Shown: piece by piece, positions 1 through 4,624 of the stretch
How positions within the stretch are numbered: position 1 is the first letter of the stretch
Layout: every line of letters starts with the position of its first letter
Origin: an archaeon
GTDB lineage: Archaea > Nanobdellota > Nanobdellia > Pacearchaeales > GW2011-AR1
DNA: 10,917 bases
Assembly (NCBI GenBank): GCA_030593225.1
Contig: JAUVHP010000034.1
Location: 1-10,917, forward strand
Direction of reading: 5' to 3'
Program-made: the position numbers and the translations under genes
Notes under the pieces: model-generated
The model's database searches: none
What the model saw: the letters and a program-made list of their open reading frames with translations, nothing else
What the model was told of the DNA's origin: nothing

Positions 1-33
1 ACACATTACAACATTGCCAACTTCAAGTTCCAT
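1..33 (-). CDS. Partial CDS, N-terminal 11 residues, possible S1/OB-fold RNA-binding protein
   Basis: An ATG at 33 on the minus strand opens the frame MELEVGNVVMC, which continues without a stop to the left edge, so only the first 11 codons are visible. The start is supported by a TATA box in the repeat at 55-62, placed 29 nt upstream as for most other genes here. The opening 'MELEVGNVV.C' resembles the first strand of archaeal proteins that begin with an S1-like OB fold ('M.LEVGDIVLCTV'). This is a resemblance over very few residues and not a firm call. The gene lies downstream of rtcB on the same strand but has its own promoter. Confidence 0.5.
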   Translation of the reverse strand, partial: MELEVGNVVMC

Positions 34-89
34 AAATTACTTTTGAAACACGACTATATAAAAGTTTCAAAAGTAATCCCGAAGGGCGA
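32..89. repeat. 58-bp hairpin repeat, copy 1 (carries a promoter)
   Basis: This copy is identical over 58 bp to 134-191. Its core is an inverted repeat with 14-bp arms (ATTACTTTTGAAAC at 37-50 and its complement at 64-77) around an AT-rich loop that contains a TATA box. A small CCC-GAA-GGG hairpin follows at 78-86. The minus-strand start codon at 31-33 touches the left edge of the repeat. The unit could be a small mobile palindrome, a regulatory palindrome around a promoter, or a duplicated gene edge. Confidence 0.85.
55..62 (-). promoter_or_regulatory. TATA box for the gene starting at 33
   Basis: The minus strand reads TTTATATA. Its first base is 29 nt upstream of the ATG at 33, the same spacing seen at the genes starting at 6507, 6601, 8433 and 9957. 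It sits in the loop between the two 14-bp arms of the repeat, so a protein bound to the arms or a cruciform could affect its use. Confidence 0.65.
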
Positions 90-133
90 CACTTTTATGT
101 AAGGAGTATTAAGATTTATTTTCTAAATCTGTA
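90..133. other. Spacer between the two hairpin repeats, with its own hairpin
   Basis: These 44 nt separate the two repeat copies. They contain a perfect 7-bp inverted repeat, AGATTTA at 112-118 and TAAATCT at 124-130, with a 5-nt loop. The TATA box in copy 2 would start a minus-strand transcript near 135 and through this hairpin, but no ATG follows at once. I see no protein-coding content. Confidence 0.5.
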
Positions 134-191
134 ATAAATTACTTTTGAAACACGACTATATAAAAGTTTCAAAAGTAATCCCGAAGGGCGA
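134..191. repeat. 58-bp hairpin repeat, copy 2
   Basis: This is a perfect copy of 32-89, offset by 102 bp, with the same 14-bp arms and the same TTTATATA on the minus strand (157-164). It lies 18 nt past the rtcB stop codon, so on the rtcB transcript it would fold into a stable 3' stem-loop. Any transcript it promotes would begin near 135, where there is no start codon, so its promoter looks orphaned. Confidence 0.85.
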
Positions 192-209
192 GCATCTTCT
201 GAAATTATA

Positions 210-1382
210 TCAACTCTTAATAACTCCAATAGGAACCAACTTCTCAACAACCTCAATTAAATCTTTTTGATTTTCCATCACTTCTTCAATATTTTTATAC
301 GCCCCAGCCGCCTCATCTAAATCTCTCTTATTTCTAATTCCATGAACAATTCCCAAATCTTCCAACTTCTTTTTCTCTTCTTCTAATTTCAAATTTTCCT
401 GTGCACCTTTCCGACTCATTTTTCTTCCAGCCCCATGCGAACAAGACATAAAACTTTCTTCATTGCCTTTTCCATTAACAATATAACTAGCACTTCCTTG
501 CGAGCCAGGAATAATTCCCAACTCACCCTTTTTTGCAGAAGTCGCACCCTTTCTATGAACAACCACTCTCTCTCCAAAATGCTTTTCTACCCTCGCATAA
601 TTATGTGCAACATCAATTATTTTTCCAAAATCTTTTTTCAATAATTTCACATTCTCTTTCTTCAAAACATCAATAAAAACACCAATAACTAAATCAGCCA
701 TTAACTTACGATTTTCACACGCAAAATTCACACAATAATTCATCTCATCCAAATAATCTTTTCCTTCCTTGCTATCTAAATATAAAAAAGCCAAATCCCA
801 CTCAACAGGAATTTTTACAGAATTTTTTGAAGATAAATCTTTTGCAATTTCATTATAATACTTCGCAACTTTAAAACCCAAATTCCTGCTTCCAGAATGA
901 ATCATAATCCAAATATTTTTTTTCCCATCTTTTTGAAATTCAATAAAATGATTTCCCCCACCAAGAGTTCCTAACTGATATTTCGCAGAATTTAATTCTT
1001 GACTTACAATCTTATTTTTAGTTTTAGAAATTTCTTTCTTTGGAATTTTATGTTTCTTAAATCCTACAGGAATTGTTTGCCTAATTTGTCCAATAATTTT
1101 TTTTAATAAATCAACAGATAAATTATCTGATTTCAAAGGAGTCTTAACTGCACACATTCCGCAACCAATATCAACTCCAACTGCATTAGGAATAATAACA
1201 TCCTTCGTCGCCATAACCCCTCCAATAGGCATCCCAAACCCCTTATGAACATCAGGCATAATCGCAATATGATGAAACGCAAAAGGAAAATTCGCAAGAT
1301 TTTTTATTTGCTTTATTGCAGATTCTTCAACATTATCTGTCCAAATTTTTATTGGAATTTTTTCTGAATTAATTGTTTTCAT
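210..1382 (-). CDS. rtcB: RtcB, GTP-dependent RNA-splicing ligase
   Basis: RtcB joins RNA ends bearing 2',3'-cyclic phosphate or 3'-phosphate to 5'-OH ends, and in archaea it seals tRNA halves after intron excision. The 390-residue protein has the full active site: DIGCGM with metal-binding Cys74, GGGNHF (141-146), HSGSR with His162, VVVHRKGATSA with His276, and SHGAGRKMSR, where His316 should carry the guanylate. At 390 residues it is nearer to the shorter bacterial-type enzymes than to the ~480-residue proteins of many archaea. The ATG at 1382 gives the expected N-terminus. The TATA-like stretch upstream (about 1404-1411, AATAAAAT) is weak. A second copy of its first codons lies at 2046-2073. 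Its substrate class is represented by the intron-containing tRNA-Gln at 7416-7525. Confidence 0.97.
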   Translation of the reverse strand: MKTINSEKIPIKIWTDNVEESAIKQIKNLANFPFAFHHIAIMPDVHKGFGMPIGGVMATKDVIIPNAVGVDIGCGMCAVKTPLKSDNLSVDLLKKIIGQIRQTIPVGFKKHKIPKKEISKTKNKIVSQELNSAKYQLGTLGGGNHFIEFQKDGKKNIWIMIHSGSRNLGFKVAKYYNEIAKDLSSKNSVKIPVEWDLAFLYLDSKEGKDYLDEMNYCVNFACENRKLMADLVIGVFIDVLKKENVKLLKKDFGKIIDVAHNYARVEKHFGERVVVHRKGATSAKKGELGIIPGSQGSASYIVNGKGNEESFMSCSHGAGRKMSRKGAQENLKLEEEKKKLEDLGIVHGIRNKRDLDEAAGAYKNIEEVMENQKDLIEVVEKLVPIGVIKS

Positions 1383-1387
1383 TTTAA
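1360..1387. repeat. 28-bp direct repeat covering the rtcB start, attached copy
   Basis: This segment spans the rtcB ATG and its first codons (MKTINSEK) plus 5 bp upstream. It is identical to 2046-2073. The two copies bracket the winged-helix/nucleotidyltransferase gene. Confidence 0.9.
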
Positions 1388-1442
1388 GTTATTTAGCTCT
1401 TTAATTTTATTCCATCTCTTTGCCTACAACACCATTTAATAC

Positions 1443-2000
1443 TTACCATATTAAATTAACAAAATCCTCGACTCCTTTTAATACCACATGATTTTTTAAA
1501 ATCTCTTGAATAAAATATTCTTTTTTATTAAATTTATTCTTAGTAGATTTAACAATATTTATTTTTATTCCATATGTCTCTTCAAGAAATTCAATATCTG
1601 AAATCTTGCCTAAAACAAAAATATCTACATCTGAATTTTTTTTATTAGTATAATCTGCATAACTGCCAAAGACAATTAAAATCCCATTTGTTTTTTTTTC
1701 AAGTTTATTAAAAAGTTCTTTAAAGATTCTATGATTTTCCAAAAATTTTATTTTTTTATCTATCTCAATCAACCTAATTATTTCCTTTACCCCAGAATCA
1801 TTTTTATTTACAAAATAATATTTATTCTTTCCCTCTAAAGAAAATTTTAAAATATTTTGGTTTTCCAATAAAAATAAAAGATTAGAAACTGTTTTTTGAT
1901 TCATATTTAACTTTTTTGCCAAACTTCTTCCATAAATTCTCTTATCAATATTAGAGAAAAAAACAGCTAAAATCTTTGAAGTATTTTTATTGAGTATCAT
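1443..2000 (-). CDS. Winged-helix plus MNT-family nucleotidyltransferase protein
   Basis: An N-terminal helix-turn-helix (roughly residues 7-60 of the 185-residue form, including YGRSLAKKLNMNQKTVSNLL) is followed by a minimal nucleotidyltransferase domain. The domain has its G-S pair and the SDVDIFV metal site (FGSYADY, then D-x-D about 11 residues later). Such proteins are usually annotated as nucleotidyltransferase-domain proteins; the HTH suggests DNA binding or autoregulation, but the target is unknown. An in-frame ATG at 2009 would add three residues. I prefer 2000 because the TATA box at 2023-2030 lies 30 nt upstream. The gene sits between two copies of the rtcB start region, suggesting it arrived as an insertion. 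No HEPN partner is adjacent. Confidence 0.8.
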   Translation of the reverse strand: MILNKNTSKILAVFFSNIDKRIYGRSLAKKLNMNQKTVSNLLFLLENQNILKFSLEGKNKYYFVNKNDSGVKEIIRLIEIDKKIKFLENHRIFKELFNKLEKKTNGILIVFGSYADYTNKKNSDVDIFVLGKISDIEFLEETYGIKINIVKSTKNKFNKKEYFIQEILKNHVVLKGVEDFVNLIW

Positions 2001-2022
2001 AATACTCATATAAGTAATTTAT

Positions 2023-2030
2023 TATTTAAA
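2023..2030 (-). promoter_or_regulatory. TATA box for the winged-helix/nucleotidyltransferase gene
   Basis: The minus strand reads TTTAAATA, preceded by AACC, which may act as a BRE. It is 30 nt upstream of the ATG at 2000, consistent with a leaderless mRNA. Confidence 0.6.
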
Positions 2031-2045
2031 GGTTCCTATAAAAAA

Positions 2046-2073
2046 TTTTCTGAATTAATTGTTTTCATTTTAA
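2046..2073 (-). pseudogene. Displaced remnant of the rtcB 5' end
   Basis: These 28 bp match 1360-1387 exactly. On the minus strand they read as an ATG (2068-2066) followed by K-T-I-N-S-E, and then diverge to N-F-L and a stop. It is therefore a severed rtcB start, separated from the working gene by the inserted nucleotidyltransferase gene. An upstream minus-strand TTTTTAAA at 2097-2104 could be a remnant of the original rtcB promoter. Confidence 0.8.
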
Positions 2074-2085
2074 TCTAAAATAATA

Positions 2086-2162
2086 AAAACAACATCTTTA
2101 AAAAAACTATTTATTTAATCATTCTAATTGTGATAAAAATAACTATCATTAAATTGAAATAA
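2086..2162 (+). pseudogene. Remnant of a surface-protein promoter and start
   Basis: Positions 2086-2115 match 10021-10050 with 2 mismatches in 30, including the TATA run TTTAAAAAAAC. About 12 nt later, ATTGTGATAAAAAT aligns with ATGGTGATAAAAAAT at 10061, with a one-base gap. The reading frame here is [ATT] V-I-K-I-T-I-I-K-L-K and a stop at 2160-2162, against MVIKNIFIFLVAL in the intact gene. The start codon has become ATT and the signal peptide is lost. A very short functional ORF is possible but less likely. Confidence 0.55.
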
Positions 2163-2226
2163 AAAACTAAATTCTACAACGCAAAGCTACAAAATTAATT
2201 GCAATTTTTCAATCTCAAAAATCCCT

Positions 2227-2484
2227 TTAAATTAAATCAAACTCTTCTTCTTTTTCTAAATCTTTAATCACTCTTTCAATATCTTCCTTTTCCAAAACTC
2301 TTTTTCCACAAACTTCCAATTCTTGTTTTAATCTAAAACAAAATTTCAAAATACTTTCTCCAAACTTTTTTTCTAATAAATCCAAACTTCCAAAACCAAT
2401 TCTATTAATGCCAACTAAATTCACTAACCTAACTAACTTATTTCTCTTAATTAATGAATTAGCCAATCTTTCAATCTTTTTCAT
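2227..2484 (-). CDS. Divergent archaeal histone-fold protein
   Basis: From about residue 18, this 85-residue protein aligns with archaeal histones at matching spacing: NLVGINRIG corresponds to loop 1 and its Arg, a long central helix follows (DLLEKKFGESILKFCFRLKQ), and 33 residues after that Arg comes CGKRVLEKEDIERVI, equivalent to the canonical AGRKTIKAEDIELA. The N-terminal ~17 residues are a basic extension (MKKIERLANSLIKRNK). The central helix is less basic than in canonical histones, so DNA binding and partner choice may differ. It starts 6 nt after the MNT gene stop, without a visible promoter, and is probably co-transcribed with the HEPN and MNT genes. The assignment rests on pattern matching by eye. 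Confidence 0.65.
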   Translation of the reverse strand: MKKIERLANSLIKRNKLVRLVNLVGINRIGFGSLDLLEKKFGESILKFCFRLKQELEVCGKRVLEKEDIERVIKDLEKEEEFDLI

Positions 2485-2490
2485 TTTTAA

Positions 2491-3024
2491 TTAATCTATT
2501 AAACAATAAAACTTTTTAAATTTAATTTTTGCATTTATAAAAAATTTCTCAAAAATAAATTCAAAAAAAACAGGACATAAAAAAACTTGATTGCTAATCC
2601 ACTCACCATCTTTTTCTTTAACTAAGCCCCTCTCTCCTTTTTTTCCCCTTAAAAAATTAACAACAGAAACTTTTTTAGAAGCACTTAAATTAGTAAGAGC
2701 ATATTTAAATAAACATTTATTTCTAAATCCATAAACCTCTGAAAAAAATTTATTGTGCTTTAAACTATATCCTTCTCTTAATAAAGTATTTACCAAACTC
2801 AAAGGTTCAAAAAAATCATTAATAGATAAAATACTTATATGAAAACCAGACAAATCAAAATCTGTTTTTTCAGAAATAATAGCTATATCAATATCTTTAG
2901 GAAGAACTTTGCCCTTGACAAAAGAACCAAATAAAACAACATCATAAACTTTCTTGTCTTTCAAAATATTCCTTAATCTTTTTTTAATCTCTGACAAATT
3001 TTTTAAGTTAATTTGCATATTCAT
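2491..3024 (-). CDS. MNT-type nucleotidyltransferase, probable antitoxin partner of HEPN
   Basis: The N-terminal ~50 residues form a minimal nucleotidyltransferase site: LFGSFVKGK with G33-S34, then KDIDIAI with D44 and D46. In HEPN/MNT modules of the MntA/HepT type, this enzyme neutralises the HEPN RNase, in studied cases by AMP transfer. The gene overlaps the upstream HEPN gene by 17 nt, which implies translational coupling. The remaining ~100 residues are longer than in a minimal MNT protein and include a basic stretch (FLRGKKGERGLVKEKDG) followed by an aromatic-rich C-terminus that I do not recognise. Starts at 3024 or 3018 (second Met) are both possible. Confidence 0.75.
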   Translation of the reverse strand: MNMQINLKNLSEIKKRLRNILKDKKVYDVVLFGSFVKGKVLPKDIDIAIISEKTDFDLSGFHISILSINDFFEPLSLVNTLLREGYSLKHNKFFSEVYGFRNKCLFKYALTNLSASKKVSVVNFLRGKKGERGLVKEKDGEWISNQVFLCPVFFEFIFEKFFINAKIKFKKFYCLID

Positions 3025-3310
3025 ATAAATCTAAAACTTCCTGCTTTTTAATTTTTAAATTATAAGAACTAGCATAAATTTTAAACAAAGAAGAAACATT
3101 CCTATAAATTTCATTAAAATAAATTTTCAATAAATTAAATCTATCGTTATGATTTTTAGGTAATCTTTTGATTTCTTTGTAAATTAAATAATCGCAAAAA
3201 ATAACAATTGACTTAAAAAAATCACTTGCAGAAACATTATATCTTTTTTTGTCAAAATTCTCCTTTCCAGCTTCTAAAAATTCTTTTGCATTATCTAATA
3301 ATTTATCCAT
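3008..3310 (-). CDS. HEPN-domain protein, probable RNase toxin
   Basis: This is a compact 100-residue all-helical protein with the HEPN layout. It begins with a helix containing GKENFDKKRYN and then carries the RNase signature R-x4-H as RLPKNH (Arg49 to His54), followed by NDRFNLL. HEPN toxins of the HepT type cut RNA and are paired with an MNT antitoxin, here the overlapping downstream gene. HepT proteins studied so far often continue H-x-Y, with the Tyr as the AMP acceptor; here that position is Asp56, so neutralisation may differ. A TATA-like box at 3333-3340 supports the ATG at 3310. It leads a three-gene operon of HEPN, MNT and histone-fold protein. Confidence 0.75.
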   Translation of the reverse strand: MDKLLDNAKEFLEAGKENFDKKRYNVSASDFFKSIVIFCDYLIYKEIKRLPKNHNDRFNLLKIYFNEIYRNVSSLFKIYASSYNLKIKKQEVLDLYEYAN

Positions 3311-3332
3311 TAATATATTAGAAAAAAATTAA

Positions 3333-3340
3333 CTTTTTAA
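3333..3340 (-). promoter_or_regulatory. Probable TATA box for the HEPN-MNT-histone operon
   Basis: The minus strand reads TTAAAAAG, beginning 30 nt upstream of the ATG at 3310. It is somewhat weaker than the TTTAAAAA or TTTATATA boxes elsewhere. Confidence 0.5.
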
Positions 3341-3365
3341 GCTTTTTGAATAATTAATTAAAAAT

Positions 3366-3420
3366 GTTTCTTTTTCAAACTCTCACCATTTCTATCTCCA
3401 AATTCTTTTTTAACAACTCA
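3366..3420 (-). pseudogene. Displaced second copy of the RecJ-like gene 3' end
   Basis: Positions 3397-3421 equal 4632-4656 exactly, and 3366-3392 equal 4538-4567 apart from a 3-nt gap. Read on the minus strand from 3419, the frame gives ELLKKNLEIEMVRV and TGA (3377-3375). The intact gene has ELLKKNLEVE at the same point but then diverges because of a 60-nt insertion. This copy therefore seems to keep the ancestral C-terminus. The stop codon of the Fic gene (3418-3420) overlaps its first bases. Confidence 0.8.
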
Positions 3421-4428
3421 AACAAGAAATATATCCCAATAAGATACCTGAAATTCAGAAACCGCAAAATCAATTAAACGCTGATAATTTTTTTTATCTG
3501 AATCAATCAAACTTTTTTTAATGGCCTTATCTGCATTATTCATTGCAGAAAGATAATCTTTCCCAAATCGCTTAGTAATAATATTTGGAGGGTATCCACT
3601 TAAACTCAAAATATGATTCATTAAAACTCTACCAGTTCTCCCATTCCCATCTGAAAAAGGATGAATATTCTCAAATTTGTGATGGAATAAAATAGATAAA
3701 ACCAATGGGTGTAATTTCTTCTTATTTTTATTATACCATTTAATCAAAAGATTAACATCTGGTTTAATATATCTTACAGGAGTTGGTTTAAATGGCTGTC
3801 CAAAAATTCTAATGTCATGAATACGAAATCCTTTTCTTTCATCAATATTATCTAAAAGCATATCATGAATTTTAATTATTAATTTAGCATCAATCGGATA
3901 TTTTTTATTTTTTAGAAATAAAATAACTTTTTTTGTGTTCTTTAAATCATAAACTTCTCTCAATGTTTTATCCTTAGGAATCTTTTCATTAGCAAATAAA
4001 TCACGAGCCTGTTTAAAATTAATAGTATTGCCTTCTATTGAAGTGCTATTAACTGCAAAATTTACAATAAAATTCTCAAAAATTTCTTTTTGAGTCAACT
4101 TATCTAATTTAAGAAATTTTGTCTTGTAATGAAGAAAAATAGCTTCAATCTCCATTTGCTGTTCTTTAGATAAATAGCTATCTTTCTTTAATTTTTTACC
4201 TTTAATTTTTTCCAAATAAATATTTTTCTCTAAAAAATTCTTTAATGTCTTATAAGATTTCCTTATTTTTTCTTTATATTCTCTTTCTAAATTATCTAAT
4301 TTAATCTTTGTTATATCATCTCCTAAATTACACAAATCTTTAGTTATAACTCTATTACCTTTTCTAACAGACATTCTAAGAGTATAATATTTTTTACCTT
4401 TAATTTTTTTTATATGAATAAATACCAT
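3418..4428 (-). CDS. Fic-domain protein (predicted AMPylase) with N-terminal transposase-like strand segment
   Basis: The Fic core motif HPFSDGNGRTGR lies at residues 256-267 of the 336-residue form; its His is the catalytic base and the following loop binds ATP. Upstream, STSIEGN (128-134) matches the (S/T)xxxE(G/N) inhibitory helix of class II Fic proteins, whose Glu blocks the ATP site, so self-inhibition is likely. Residues 1-35 (MVFIHIKKIKGKKYYTLRMS) resemble the start of IS1634-type transposases, a head I have seen on DPANN Fic proteins; its role is unknown. The frame can be extended to a TTG at 4446, but the TATA box at 4450-4457 lies 29 nt before the ATG at 4428, which I choose. The gene lies between two copies of the RecJ-like 3' end. 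Confidence 0.92.
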   Translation of the reverse strand: MVFIHIKKIKGKKYYTLRMSVRKGNRVITKDLCNLGDDITKIKLDNLEREYKEKIRKSYKTLKNFLEKNIYLEKIKGKKLKKDSYLSKEQQMEIEAIFLHYKTKFLKLDKLTQKEIFENFIVNFAVNSTSIEGNTINFKQARDLFANEKIPKDKTLREVYDLKNTKKVILFLKNKKYPIDAKLIIKIHDMLLDNIDERKGFRIHDIRIFGQPFKPTPVRYIKPDVNLLIKWYNKNKKKLHPLVLSILFHHKFENIHPFSDGNGRTGRVLMNHILSLSGYPPNIITKRFGKDYLSAMNNADKAIKKSLIDSDKKNYQRLIDFAVSEFQVSYWDIFLV

Positions 4429-4449
4429 AACAAAATCAATAATCAATAA

Positions 4450-4457
4450 TATTTAAA
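4450..4457 (-). promoter_or_regulatory. TATA box for the Fic gene
   Basis: The minus strand reads TTTAAATA with its first base 29 nt upstream of the ATG at 4428. This spacing decides between the ATG and the longer TTG-initiated frame. Confidence 0.65.
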
Positions 4458-4499
4458 CTTTCCCCTTACATTTTAAAATTTCATTGTAGGGGCAAAAAG

Positions 4500-4536
4500 T
4501 CAGACATCTTTCATTGACTTCTGACATCAGATTTTT
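4500..4536. repeat. GATGTC-type dispersed repeat, intergenic copy
   Basis: On the plus strand TCAGACATCT is followed, after a 6-nt gap in the alignment, by a stretch matching 8791-8819 inside bud32 with three differences (GACTTCTGACATCAGATTT against GATTTCCGACATCCGATTT). Here it lies between the Fic promoter and the copied RecJ-like 3' flank. It is made of two tandem, partly degenerate units of about 15 nt. Confidence 0.55.
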
Positions 4537-4564
4537 AGTTTCTTTTTCTTCAAACTCTCACCAT

Positions 4565-4624
4565 TTCAACTTTATGCAAGTTTTGCAAAGCAACTTGCAT
4601 CTAAGAGGAATTAATTCTAATTAA
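4565..4624. repeat. 60-nt palindromic insertion at the end of the RecJ-like gene
   Basis: Comparing the two RecJ-like 3' ends, 4624-4565 is exactly the extra DNA in the intact gene, flanked by GAA on both sides. It contains a perfect hairpin, ATGCAAGTT at 4574-4582 with AACTTGCAT at 4592-4600 and a 9-nt loop. Its left end also forms half of a second palindrome, GGAATTAATT-CT-AATTAATTCC (4607-4628). It introduces the present stop codon (4601-4603), replacing the ancestral MVRV tail. The hairpin directly after the stop may also shape the 3' end of the mRNA. Confidence 0.65.

Noticed and set aside
32..191. CRISPR array from the two identical repeats
   Set aside because: Only two units are present. 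The repeat is 58 bp, longer than usual CRISPR repeats, it is strongly palindromic with long arms and a TATA box, and no cas gene is present in the window.
4429..4446. Longer Fic frame starting at TTG (4446)
   Set aside because: The TATA box at 4450-4457 would lie only a few bases before that TTG. The ATG at 4428 has the 29-nt spacing found elsewhere and begins the recognisable N-terminal segment.
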